From positions 1-60,972 of the forward strand of contig DENB01000025.1 in NCBI GenBank assembly GCA_002359495.1: DNA of 60,972 bases, read 5' to 3'. Source of the stretch: Enterobacteriaceae bacterium UBA2655 (GTDB taxonomy: Bacteria > Pseudomonadota > Gammaproteobacteria > Enterobacterales > Enterobacteriaceae). The position numbers and the translations under genes are program-made. This document shows, piece by piece, positions 35,184 through 44,900 of this stretch. Under the pieces are notes generated by a model, which worked only from the letters and a program-made list of their open reading frames with translations, made no database searches and was not told the DNA's origin. Position 1 is the stretch's first letter. Every line of letters starts with the position of its first letter.

Positions 35184-36494
35184 TCAATGCGCCGGCATTT
35201 GCGGCGGCAGCTTCAGCAGCTGACGTTCTTCAGCCACGTCTTTAGCCGGTACGGCGGACGCCGCATTGCCCCAGCTATTGCGCAGGTAGGTGGCGACCGC
35301 CGCGATCTGCTCGTCAGAGAGTTTCCAGGCGAAGCTCGGCATCGCGCCGCTGGTCGGGTTGCCCTGCGTCACCGCGCCGCGCCCGCCCTGCAATACCGTC
35401 GTGATGATGGATGACGCACCCTTCGCCATCAAACCCGGGTTTCCGGCCAGGCTGGCGGCCAGGTTCGGAATGCCTTTGCCGTCGCTGTTATGGCAGGCCG
35501 CGCAGTTAGCGGAATAGACATTCGCGCCGGTTTTCATCTGCGCGCTGTCCAACGTCAGCGGCTGTGACGGCCGGGCGCCCTAATCGGGCTGCAACTTGAG
35601 ATAAACCGCGATGGCATGCAGATCCGCCTCCGTCAGGTGCTGCGTGGAATTGGACACCGCTTCCGCCATCGGCCCTGATGCAACGGCGACATGATTGCTG
35701 CCAAGCTTCAGATACTGCGTAATCTGATCCAGGCTCCAGCCGCCGATTCCGGTGTAACTATTGGAGGTAATATCCGGCGCGTGCCACTCCGCCAGGTTGC
35801 TGCCCTGCAAATAAGCGTCCCTGTCGCCGCCCAGACTATTTTTCGGCGTATGGCAGGCGCCGCAGTGCTCCAGAGCGTCCACCAGATAGGCGCCGCGGTT
35901 CCACTCCGCTGACTGCGTCGCGTCAGGTTCGAATCCGTGGTTCTTAAAGAACAGCAAATTCCAGCCCATCATCGCCAGGCGGATATTATAGGGAAAGCCC
36001 AGATTGGTTGCCGGCACCGGGTTATGCACCGGTTTTACCGAACGCATATAGAGCCAGAGATCGTGCATATCCCGATCGCTGACTTTGACATAAGCGTTGT
36101 AAGGCATCGCGGGATAGAGATTCTCGCCCTCTTTGCCCTTTCCGTGCCGCACGGCGCGATAAAAGTCGCGCTCGGTCCAGTTGCCTATCCCGGTCTGCGT
36201 ATCGGGCGTAATGTTGCTGGCGAAGATGCCGCCGAAAGGCGTACTGATCGCGTAGCCCCCGGAAAACGGTTCTTTACTGCCCGGCGCGGTATGACAGGCC
36301 ACGCAGTCGCCGGCAATGGCGATATAGCGGCCGCGCGCGACGGCATCCGCCTCCGAGCTTTCCGGCGGCTGGCTGGCAAGGGTTTGATTATCCGCCACAT
36401 CGTCCGCCGCGCTGTCGCCGTTCTGCCACAGCATGCCGGCCGCTACCGCTGCGACGATGACGGCAACGGCGCCTGCTATTTTTGTTTTTTTCAT
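35184..36494 (-). pseudogene. Triheme cytochrome c subunit of gluconate/ketogluconate dehydrogenase, internal amber stop
   Basis: This subunit passes electrons from the flavoprotein to ubiquinone in the inner membrane. The single frame contains a signal anchor (KIAGAVAVIVAAVAAGML) and three heme sites CVACH, CGACH and CAACH, spaced as in FAD-GADH/sorbitol-type dehydrogenases. A TAG at 35580-35582 interrupts it after LKLQPD; the same frame continues GARPSQPLTLDSAQMKTGANVYSANCAACH to the end. Without readthrough the third heme domain is lost, and with it the likely quinone-reducing end. It is the last gene of the operon, two bases after the GMC gene. Confidence 0.87.
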
Positions 36495-36495
36495 A

Positions 36496-38268
36496 TCACA
36501 CCTCTACCAACGGGCCGGGATTTTTCAGATACCGATCGATGATCGCTTTCGCCGTCCAGAGGCTGAGCGCGCCGATCGTGCCGGTCGGGTTGTAGCCCGC
36601 ATTGTTGGGAAACGACGAGGCACCGAGCACGAACAGATTGTGCATATCCCAGCTCTGTTGATAGCGGTTAAGCACGCTGGTTTTTGGATCGCTGCCCATG
36701 ACCGCGCCGCCGATGGTGTGATCGCTGGCGAAGTTATAGGGAGAATAGCTGCCGGAGGCGGAATTGGTGCCGATGACGATTTTAGCGCCCATCGCCTTGC
36801 CTAACTCTACGCTCTTCTCTTCGATAAATTTGGCCGAGCGGCGATCGTTCTCGTTGTAATCGAAGGTGACGCGCAGCAGCGGATTGCCGTTGTCGTCTTT
36901 GTATTCGGGATCGAGGTCGAGATAGTAATCCTCATGGGAAAAGCTGGTTCCCTGTCCGAAAATAAACGTCGCGTTCTGGAAGGCGTGGGTGTAGGCCTTT
37001 TTCCATGCCTTGCCCCAGCGCGGCGTCCCCGGCGGCAGCGCATCGGCGTTGCCGATGGGTCGCGCGCCGCAGGCAACCACCAGAATGCCGGCGCCGCCGA
37101 TAAAGCCCATTCCGCTATGGTCGAAGTTATCCCCGTTGAAATCGTCAACCTGCTGCGACAGCGCGCCCGCGCCGATAAACTGATTGAGATTCTCATCTTC
37201 AAAGAACAGGCTGGCGCCGGAAACGGTCTGGAAGCTATAGGCGCGGCCTACAACACCGGTTTTGCTCACGGGATCGTAAGGCATGCCGATTTTCGACAGC
37301 AGCAGCAGACGCACGTTCTGCATCTGGAAGGCGGAAAGGATCACGATGTCCGCCGGCTGCTCCCACTCTTTTTTGTTTTTATCGATGAAGGTAACGCCGG
37401 TCGCCGTCTTGCCGTCTTCCGCCTTGTTGACGCGAACCACGGCGGAGTCGGTGAGAACGGTAAAATTTTCTCTCTGCATCAGCGCCGGGATCACGCAGGC
37501 GTTAGGGCTCGATTTAGAGAAGTTGCCGCAGCCGTAATAGAGGCAGTAGCCGCAATAGGTGCAGGGACCCATACGCACGCCAAGCGGGTTGACGTAAGCG
37601 CGCGACGCCTGGCCAGCTGGCACCATAAAGGGATGCTGGCCCAGAGATTTCGCCGCATCGCGGAACAGATCGGTCAGACGCATCCCTTCAAGAGGAGGTA
37701 GTGGGTACTCACTACTACGATTACCTTCAAAGGGATTGCCGTCGGGAACGATTTCGCCGTTCAGCTTGCCCGCCTTGCCGGAAACGCCGGCGATTTTTTC
37801 AAAGCGATCGTAAAACGGCTCCAGCTCGTCATAAGTCACGCCCCAGTCCTGTAAAATTAACCCTTCCGCGATCTGTTGCTTGCCGTAGCGCTCGACGGTC
37901 TGGCTGTAAGGCTGGAAATCGAAGGGCGTAAAGCGCCAAGCCATCCCCGCCCAGTGCGTACCAGAGCCGCCGACGTTATAACCCAGTTCATTCAGGTTCC
38001 AGTCGCGGGTCGGCAGAGCGGTCTGCGTGCGGTTGTTACGGAAGGTGGTGGTTTCCACCGCAGGCGGCAGCAGCATGCTGCGGCGGGTATCCCAGCGCAG
38101 CTCATCCGTATCGATTGAAGGAGGAAAATCGGTCGCGGTTTCAAACCAGGGTCCGCGCTCAACGGCAACGACATTCAAACCGGCACGGGTCAGCTCTTCA
38201 GCGATAAGCGAGCCGCACCAACCCAGGCCGACGATGACGACATCAGCTTTTGGACGAACATTTTTCAT
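36496..38268 (-). CDS. GMC oxidoreductase, large FAD subunit of membrane-bound gluconate 2-dehydrogenase type enzyme
   Basis: This is the catalytic flavoprotein of a periplasmic three-subunit dehydrogenase that oxidises gluconate to 2-ketogluconate or 2-ketogluconate to 2,5-diketogluconate. The 590 residues begin DVVIVGLGWCGSLIAEELTRAGLNVVAVERGP (FAD fold), contain NVGGSGTHWAGMAWR, the Cys cluster MGPCTYCGYCLYYGCG, and the C-terminal NPTGTIGALSLWTAKAIIDRYL. There is no leader of its own, as expected if it is co-exported with the Tat-bearing small subunit. The product specificity cannot be read from the sequence. The operon order is small, large, cytochrome. Confidence 0.9.
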   Translation of the reverse strand: MKNVRPKADVVIVGLGWCGSLIAEELTRAGLNVVAVERGPWFETATDFPPSIDTDELRWDTRRSMLLPPAVETTTFRNNRTQTALPTRDWNLNELGYNVGGSGTHWAGMAWRFTPFDFQPYSQTVERYGKQQIAEGLILQDWGVTYDELEPFYDRFEKIAGVSGKAGKLNGEIVPDGNPFEGNRSSEYPLPPLEGMRLTDLFRDAAKSLGQHPFMVPAGQASRAYVNPLGVRMGPCTYCGYCLYYGCGNFSKSSPNACVIPALMQRENFTVLTDSAVVRVNKAEDGKTATGVTFIDKNKKEWEQPADIVILSAFQMQNVRLLLLSKIGMPYDPVSKTGVVGRAYSFQTVSGASLFFEDENLNQFIGAGALSQQVDDFNGDNFDHSGMGFIGGAGILVVACGARPIGNADALPPGTPRWGKAWKKAYTHAFQNATFIFGQGTSFSHEDYYLDLDPEYKDDNGNPLLRVTFDYNENDRRSAKFIEEKSVELGKAMGAKIVIGTNSASGSYSPYNFASDHTIGGAVMGSDPKTSVLNRYQQSWDMHNLFVLGASSFPNNAGYNPTGTIGALSLWTAKAIIDRYLKNPGPLVEV

Positions 38269-38310
38269 TTTTCAGAACTCGTTATTGCTCAACAAAATAG
38301 CCACGCGGAA

Positions 38311-39027
38311 CTACAGCGTGTTATCAATCAGGCTGGTGGGGATAATATTCAGCTTCTGCCCTTTTTTGCTCAGCAGATCGCGAAAGTCGTAGCGCGCGCC
38401 CGGAAAGCCGATCATTTTCCAGCTGGCCATGTCTTTATTGCCGCCATAGAGCGGATCGGAGAGAAAGCCTTCGCGTACGTTTTGCAGCAGCAATTCGAAA
38501 AAGACGTTGGTTTCCACTTCTGCGCCCAAATCGAGGCTGTTGGTTTCCATCGCCTGTAATAATTCATCCTGCTGTTCGCCGGTTAAGGCGATGAAATCTT
38601 TGCCGAACCGGTGCTGAGTGTAATGATCAAGCGCGGCGATGCCCTGACGATAGCGCTGGGCCGGCGTCAACGGCGACTGCGGTCCCTGCTCCGGCGTGCC
38701 TTTCACAAAGCGTCCGAGGCGGTAAACGGCGACCGCATTGCCATAATCTCCCGCCAGCTGACGATCGATAAAAACGGCGCAGCCCGCTTCCTTGCCGCTG
38801 ATGCTCATCTCATCGGCGGGAATAAAGCGTTCGGCAACAGCGCCGACCGTATCGAATTCATGTTGAGTAAAATAGTGCAATCCGCCTTTTCTCGGCGGCG
38901 AAGGTGGAGTATTAACTTTGCCCGTTTTCCACGGCTGGCCGCCGCTGACGACGTCGGCTTTGGCCGCAGGCAATGAAGAGGCGACTCCCAGTGCCGCCAC
39001 CGAAGTGAGAAATTCTCTGCGTTTCAT
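38311..39027 (-). CDS. Gluconate 2-dehydrogenase subunit 3 (small/gamma subunit) with Tat signal
   Basis: This 238-residue small subunit carries a twin-arginine signal MKRREFLTSVAALGVASSLPAAKA and the family core FTQHEFDTVGAVAERFIPADEM, GCAVFIDRQLAGDYG and MIGFPGARYDFRDL. It chaperones the FAD subunit through the Tat pathway and completes the enzyme. The start at 39027 (AGGGAACCT upstream) gives the normal Tat leader; an ATG at 39063 would add twelve residues. It is first in the operon, divergent from the LacI-type regulator. Confidence 0.9.
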   Translation of the reverse strand: MKRREFLTSVAALGVASSLPAAKADVVSGGQPWKTGKVNTPPSPPRKGGLHYFTQHEFDTVGAVAERFIPADEMSISGKEAGCAVFIDRQLAGDYGNAVAVYRLGRFVKGTPEQGPQSPLTPAQRYRQGIAALDHYTQHRFGKDFIALTGEQQDELLQAMETNSLDLGAEVETNVFFELLLQNVREGFLSDPLYGGNKDMASWKMIGFPGARYDFRDLLSKKGQKLNIIPTSLIDNTL

Positions 39028-39307
39028 AGGTTCCCTGCTAAAAAGATGAATGACTTTTCGCAACTTTTATTTATTTCCTCGTCCGTAACCTGGCGGGAGA
39101 TTTATTTTTCTCAGCCATAAACTTGCCCACCGTCTGTTTTATCGGGACGGAGTTGGGATGTTTTATCGCCAGCGTATTTTTTTTAAATTTTACCGAATGG
39201 CATATACATGCGTTTGGTAAACCAGAGGTGGAATTAATTTTACATATAGAAATACATTAATTAATAAATTATTAACAACTGACCCAGCATAATGATTTCC
39301 GGCTGCG

Positions 39308-39361
39308 TTTAAAACAATTCTGTTGATGGTTTTCCATCAAGGCCCGTAAAGCTGTTTTAAA
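39308..39361. promoter_or_regulatory. Nested inverted repeats between the dehydrogenase operon and the LacI-type gene
   Basis: An outer pair TTTAAAACA (39308-39316) and TGTTTTAAA (39353-39361) encloses an inner pair TTGATGG-TTTT-CCATCAA (39323-39340). Both are perfect. The site lies 77 bases before the regulator ATG in a 410-base divergent promoter region, so one or both may be operators. The rest of 39028-39307 is AT-rich without ORFs. Confidence 0.5.
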
Positions 39362-39437
39362 GAGAAATCTGATAGTGTGAGAATTTAACGGCCTTTGTTA
39401 AACTACTGTAAAAGTCTGGAAGCTGTCTGGAGCAGAA

Positions 39438-40457
39438 ATGAAAAAGCTTACCCTGGAGATGCTGGCGAAAATGGCTGGCGTCGGTGTCGCGACTGTCGAC
39501 AGGGTGCTCAATGAACGTGGCGGCGTATCGCCGGAAACCACGCGGAAAGTATTAAAAGCTGCGCGTGAAATGGGTTTAAAACGGTTATTGTCTGAGGAAT
39601 ACAGGCATCCCTGGCAAATTGAAGTTTTTCTGAGCGCCAATGTCTCTTTTTTTTTCAAGCGGCTGGCGAAAGAATTTGCTGATATCGCCGGCGGTCTGGG
39701 TTATCGCCGTATTACGCTGCACAGAACCTTTATTCCTGAATCTCAGCCGGAAAAACTGGCGCAATACCTTATTGAGAGCAGCGAAAAACGCGATGGCATT
39801 ATTGTCTTCGCCCATGATTATCCCATTATTCATGAAGCGCTGAAGATATGCCATTCCCGCGGCGTGCCGGTGGTCACTATTGTGACCGATCTGCCCGAGG
39901 CGCCGCGCCTTTGCCACGCGGGAATTAATCAATATCAGGCGGGACGTACAGCAGGATTACTCATGAGCAAAGCCGTCAATAAGCCTGGCGATGTCATTAT
40001 GATCAGCGGCCGCGTCGACTATCGCGCGCACCAGCAGCGCATCGCCGGATTTCGCGAGGCGCTTGCCCTGCGCGCGCCGCATTTACGGCTGCGGGAACTG
40101 CTTTCCGGGCAGGACCAGCGCGAGGTGATTCGCATGCTGCTGGAAGAGTCGTTAACGCGTTCGCGTCAGGTAGCCGGAATTTATAATACCGGCGTCGGCA
40201 ACAGCGAAATTAAAGAGGTTTTGCAGCAGCATCAACTGCTGGGCGACTGTATTTATATTACCCATGAACTCTATTCGGTCACGCGTAATTTGCTGCAAAA
40301 CGACCTGCTCTCTTTTACGCTGGATCAAAATGCGCGTCAGCATGCGACGCTGGCGACCCATATTTTGCTGCGTCACCTTGAGGAGGGCTATCAACCCGAC
40401 CTTTATCTGGACGGAAAGGTCGCGTTGAAAATTGTTACCGCAGAAAATGTCGATTAA
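39438..40457 (+). CDS. LacI-family transcriptional regulator
   Basis: This 339-residue regulator has an N-terminal helix-turn-helix (LTLEMLAKMAGVGVATVDRVLNERGGVSPETTRKVLKAAREMG) and a periplasmic-binding-protein-like sensor (DGIIVFAHDYPIIHEAL, GRTAGLLMSKAV, QQRIAGFREAL, CIYITHELYSVTRNLLQNDLLSFTLDQN). Its sensor most resembles those binding sugars such as ribose or galactose, by pattern only. It is divergent from the gluconate dehydrogenase operon and so is a candidate regulator of it; the nested repeats between them could be its operator. RBS GGAGCAGAA. Confidence 0.88.
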   Translation: MKKLTLEMLAKMAGVGVATVDRVLNERGGVSPETTRKVLKAAREMGLKRLLSEEYRHPWQIEVFLSANVSFFFKRLAKEFADIAGGLGYRRITLHRTFIPESQPEKLAQYLIESSEKRDGIIVFAHDYPIIHEALKICHSRGVPVVTIVTDLPEAPRLCHAGINQYQAGRTAGLLMSKAVNKPGDVIMISGRVDYRAHQQRIAGFREALALRAPHLRLRELLSGQDQREVIRMLLEESLTRSRQVAGIYNTGVGNSEIKEVLQQHQLLGDCIYITHELYSVTRNLLQNDLLSFTLDQNARQHATLATHILLRHLEEGYQPDLYLDGKVALKIVTAENVD

Positions 40458-40732
40458 AAAACGCATACAGTATGCCGCCAGCCGGATAAAATATTGGCGC
40501 TTAATTACAGAAAAATAATGAAGGCGGCGCGTCTGATGCTTATTATCCCTTCATGCCTTTTTTATTAAAAAAAATATCCCTTACAGACATGCGATTGTCG
40601 ACAGGATTAAAAGCCGCGGCATGGCTTCTTAAGCAGCCGCGTCTTGTTTTAAGCGCATTGGCACAGAGTGCGAAGACAATTTTACCGCAGGTAAATCAGG
40701 ATAACGCAACCTAACGTATAAATGGATAAGTA

Positions 40733-41473
40733 ATGAACAGCACCATTGAAACCCTGATTAACCACCGCAGCGATCGCAGCTTTCTGGATAAAGCGATCCC
40801 CGATGACGTTCTGGACAGCATTATTCAGGCTGCCTATCGCGCGCCGACCTCCATTCATTCGCAGCAGGTTTCGCTGGTGATTACCCGCGACAAAGCCACA
40901 AAAGCGAAGCTGGCCGAACTGGCTGGCGGACAGCCGTGGATTGCGCAGGCGCCGGTCTTTATCACCTTCGTTCTGGATATGTACAAAACGGCGGAAGGGA
41001 TGAAGCTGACGGGCGAAACGCAGATTGCGCATGAGAGCATTGAGAGCGTGGTTTCCGGCAGCATCGACGTCGGCATCGCACTGGGTACGGCTATGGCGGC
41101 GGCCCGCTCTGCCGGTCTGGGCGTCGTGCCGATTGGCGGCATCCGCAGAGACCCGCTTGAAGTTATTAAGCTGCTTAATCTGCCGGAAATGACCATGCCG
41201 ATTAACGGCCTGACCTTGGGTTACGTCGATGAGCCCGCCGCGCTTAAGCCGCGCCTGCCGCTGGCAACCTTCCGTCATGAAGAAGCTTACCGCACCGAAG
41301 GACTGAATACGCTGATCGTTCAGCATAACGACGAGCTGACGCAGCACTGGAAAAATATCGATCGCAACGGCGGTGAAAGCTGGAGCAACACGGTGGCTAA
41401 CTACTATAAAAACATCTACTTCCCGAATGTTCTTCCGGCGCTGAAAAAGCAGGGTTTCGGTACGGAAAAATAA
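40733..41473 (+). CDS. NADPH-dependent FMN oxidoreductase, NfsA/FRP-type nitroreductase
   Basis: This 246-residue flavin reductase starts IETLINHRSDRSFLDKAIPDDVLDSIIQAAYRAPTSIHSQQVSLVIT, the NfsA/Frp pattern with the phosphate-binding RSxR-like stretch, and continues DVGIALGTAMAAARSAGLGVVPIGGIRRDP. Members reduce nitroaromatics, quinones, azo dyes or flavins. RBS GGATAAGTA is modest. The gene is separated by 275 bases from the LacI-type gene and ends at a hairpin with a poor T tract. Confidence 0.88.
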   Translation: MNSTIETLINHRSDRSFLDKAIPDDVLDSIIQAAYRAPTSIHSQQVSLVITRDKATKAKLAELAGGQPWIAQAPVFITFVLDMYKTAEGMKLTGETQIAHESIESVVSGSIDVGIALGTAMAAARSAGLGVVPIGGIRRDPLEVIKLLNLPEMTMPINGLTLGYVDEPAALKPRLPLATFRHEEAYRTEGLNTLIVQHNDELTQHWKNIDRNGGESWSNTVANYYKNIYFPNVLPALKKQGFGTEK

Positions 41474-41482
41474 TCATGTAAT

Positions 41483-41507
41483 AAGCGGAGGAGCCGCCTC
41501 CGCTTTA
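41483..41507 (+). terminator. Hairpin, likely terminator of the nitroreductase gene
   Basis: AAGCGGAGG-AGCCG-CCTCCGCTT is a perfect 9-bp stem, followed by only TTTA-like bases. The remaining 41508-41975 shows no convincing gene; a minus-strand frame at 41776-41985 is of doubtful coding quality. Confidence 0.65.
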
Positions 41508-41975
41508 TGGTTTCCTTTATGCTATCGCATCAGCCGGTCTTATTTAAACCGATGATCTTCAGACGCACGCCCCGCCTTCAGATCCAGCGGTTGTTATCAA
41601 AAAAAACTTCGCGTCTGCCGCTGTGCTTTCTCTTTTTGTTCAATCCCTTGCGGTACAACCCGTCTTGCCTATACTTTCAAAAAAAGATTTCACTTCGAAA
41701 CTAATCATTTATTGATAGTCAGAGCGAGAAATCAGAGAAATTCACCATACCGATAGCGTCCCCCTGCTCACCGCGCTATCTCTCACTTGCAGTCACCGAG
41801 CCTGATTTCCCCAGGCCCGTGTGTGATTTTTCATCGCGTTCGGCATGGATTGTCAGCTCAATCAGAATGGCGATGCCCGCCAGTCTGCGCAATGTTGCCT
41901 TTGATACTGTCAAGCCATCCGAAGATTGCTCGTCAGCGTAGCTGTTTTTATCTGTAATCCAACAGAGGAACCGGG

Positions 41976-44900
41976 ATGACGCCATTTTCCAGCTTCTGGC
42001 AGGCCGGCTATGAAGGTGCCGATCATATCAACCCGCAGGGCGAACGGTTGTCAATGAACGACCTTAACGCACACCTTGCGCGGGTAAGAGAAGATTATGC
42101 AGTGCTAAAACGATTTAACATCAGCACGGTGCGCGAAAGCGTGGGCTGGCGGCTGACGGAAACCGCGCTGGGTTATGATTTCTCTTCGGTCGCGGTACGC
42201 ATGCAGGCCGCGCGTGAGCACGACATCCAAATCAGCTGGACAATCTGTCATTACGGCTGGCCTGAAGATCTCACTCTCTTTTCACCCGACTTCGTTCCAC
42301 GTTTTGCTGCTTTTTGCGGCGCACTGGCGCGATTTTTGGCGCCTCAGTATCGCGATTCGCCGGTTTACTCGCCGATGAATGAGATCTCTTTTTTGAGCTG
42401 GGGACTCTCGGTCGGGGTTTTTAACTTTGTCGACCACCCCGATTGCCCGGAGAGCGAGCGCGCCGACGCCGCCAAACGTCAGCTGATTCGCGCCACGCTG
42501 GCCGGCTGCGACGCTATCTGGCAGGCGGATCCCCGCGCGCGCATTCTGCACTGCGATCCGCTGATTCACGTAGAGCCAGACGACGATAGCGAAGAGTGTC
42601 GTCGTCTGACCGACATTCTGCGCGAAGCGCAATATCAGGCCTGGGATATGCTCAGCGGACGTCGCGAGCCGGAGCTGGGCGGCGCGCCGCATTATCTCGA
42701 CCTGGTCGGCGTTAACTATTATCACGCAAACCAATGGGAAACCTTCAGCGAGCGGCGACTTTTCTGGCATCTGGCGGACAAACGTCGCAAGCCGCTGCAT
42801 GAATTGTTGACCACGCTGTACCAGCGTTATCAGCGTCCGCTGCTGCTGGCGGAAACCGGCCATGTCGGCAGCGGACGCGGCGCCTGGATTACGCAAATCG
42901 CCACTCAGGTCGCTCAGGCGCAGCTCGCCGGCGTGGAGCTGGTCGGCATCTGTCTTTATCCGATTATCGATCGACCGCAGTGGGAGGAGACGCATTTCTG
43001 GACCCGCAGCGGCCTTTGGGATCTCGATCGGCAGGGTCCCGATCCTTATGCACGTCAATTACAACAGCCTTACGCCCATGCGCTGCGTCAGGCGCAACGG
43101 ACGCTGCGGCATTTCCAGCTATTTATCTCATCCGCCAAGCAGGCTCAGGAGAAGGGTATGAAAAAACCAAACTTGATCGTATTCAGTCATTTGCGTTGGG
43201 GATTTGTCTTTCAACGCCCGCAACATTTGCTGACGCGCCTGGCGCAACACTATCAGATACTGTTTATAGAGGAGCCGCTTTACGAAGCGGGACCGGCAGG
43301 CATTCATCAAAGTTCGCCTGCGCCTAACGTTACCGTTATTCAGCCGCACACCGACATTGATGCGCCCGGTTTCCATGACAGTCAAATCGCTCCGCTTCAG
43401 CTACTGCTCTCCTCCCTGATCGACGATGACGAACGACCACTGGTTTGGTTTTATACGCCGATGGCGCTGCCTTTGCTGACCCCTGTTCAGCCGTGCGCGG
43501 TGATTTACGACTGTATGGATGAACTCTCCGCCTTTAATCAGGCGCCGCGCCAGCTGCAACAGCGCGAATCAGCATTGCTGAGCCGCGCCGACCTTGTCTT
43601 TACCGGCGGAACCAGCCTGTATGAGGCGAAAAAAAGCAAGCATGCTCACGTTCACTGCTTTCCCAGCAGCGTCGACGCGGTGCATTTTGAGCAGGCGCTG
43701 GATCGCAACAACGGCCATCCGTTGCAGGAAACCCTGCCGCCGCAGCGCCTCGGCTACTATGGCGTGATTGACGAACGTATGGACCTGGCGCTGATCGCCG
43801 CTCTGGCGGACAGCCATCCCGAGTGGCAAATCGTCATGGTGGGGCCGGTAGTGAAAATCGACCCGGCAACCCTGCCGCAGCGCAACAATATTCACTGGTT
43901 CGGCCAGCAGGATTATCAGGCGCTGCCTCAGTTCCTCGCCGGCTGGGATGTCTGCTTAATGCCGTTCGCCCTTAACGCCTCGACGCGTTATATCAGCCCG
44001 ACCAAAGTGCTGGAGTACATGGCGGCGCAGCTGCCGATCGTCAGCACCGCTATCGCCGACGTCGAACGGCACTATGCCGGGCTGGTAGCGATCGCCTACA
44101 ACCCTGTGGAGTTCATTCAGGCCTGTGAAAACGCCCTACGGCTGACGCCCGCCGCGCGTCAGGCGCTGGCGGAACAGATGCAGGCGAAAGTGGCCGCCAC
44201 CTCCTGGGATCACACCGCCGAGCAGATGCATAAGCTGATACAGCAGGCCGTGGCGAAAGCCAGCGACAGCGCGCAAATCGATGGCGAGACCTCTGCGATT
44301 GAACCGGCCGTCACCTGGCTGACGCCTCTGACGGAAGAGTCGGAGCCGGTGCCCTGCCTGATTATCGGCGCCGGTCCCACCGGGCTCAGCGCAGGCTATC
44401 ACTATGGCGAAGGCGCCGTGGTGCTGGAAAAAAACGCTACGCCGGGCGGCTGGTGCCGCTCGATTGAGGATAACGGCTTCACCTTTGACTATGCCGGCCA
44501 CATCATGTTCTCTCAGGATCCTTACGTGCTTCAGCTTTATGAGATGCTGCTGGGCGAGAATGTGCACTGGCAGGCGCGCGAAGCCTGGGTCTATAACGAC
44601 GGCGTTTATACCCGCTATCCGTTCCAGTCCGCGCTTTACGGCCTTCCCGCCGACGTCATCAAAGAGTGCATCCTCGGCGCGATAGAGGCGCGTTACGGCG
44701 AAACGGAAGCGCGCACCCTGCCGCTTGACGTCGCCGCGAAAGGCCAGCTTCGTAGCGAAAGCCGCGCTTATCGCCGGGACTGCTGCGCGGATGGTGCGGT
44801 GCCGGACGGCGAAAGCTGCGCGCCGGGCAGCGAAGAAGAAGCCTCTGAAAATTTCGAGCAGTTTATTATGCGCACTTGGGGCAAAGGGATCGCTCGCCAC

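Noticed and set aside
41776..41985. Minus-strand frame with SKATLRRLAGIAILIELTIHAE-like product
   Set aside because: No recognisable family, no ribosome site, and it lies in the upstream region of the fusion gene; treated as a chance frame.
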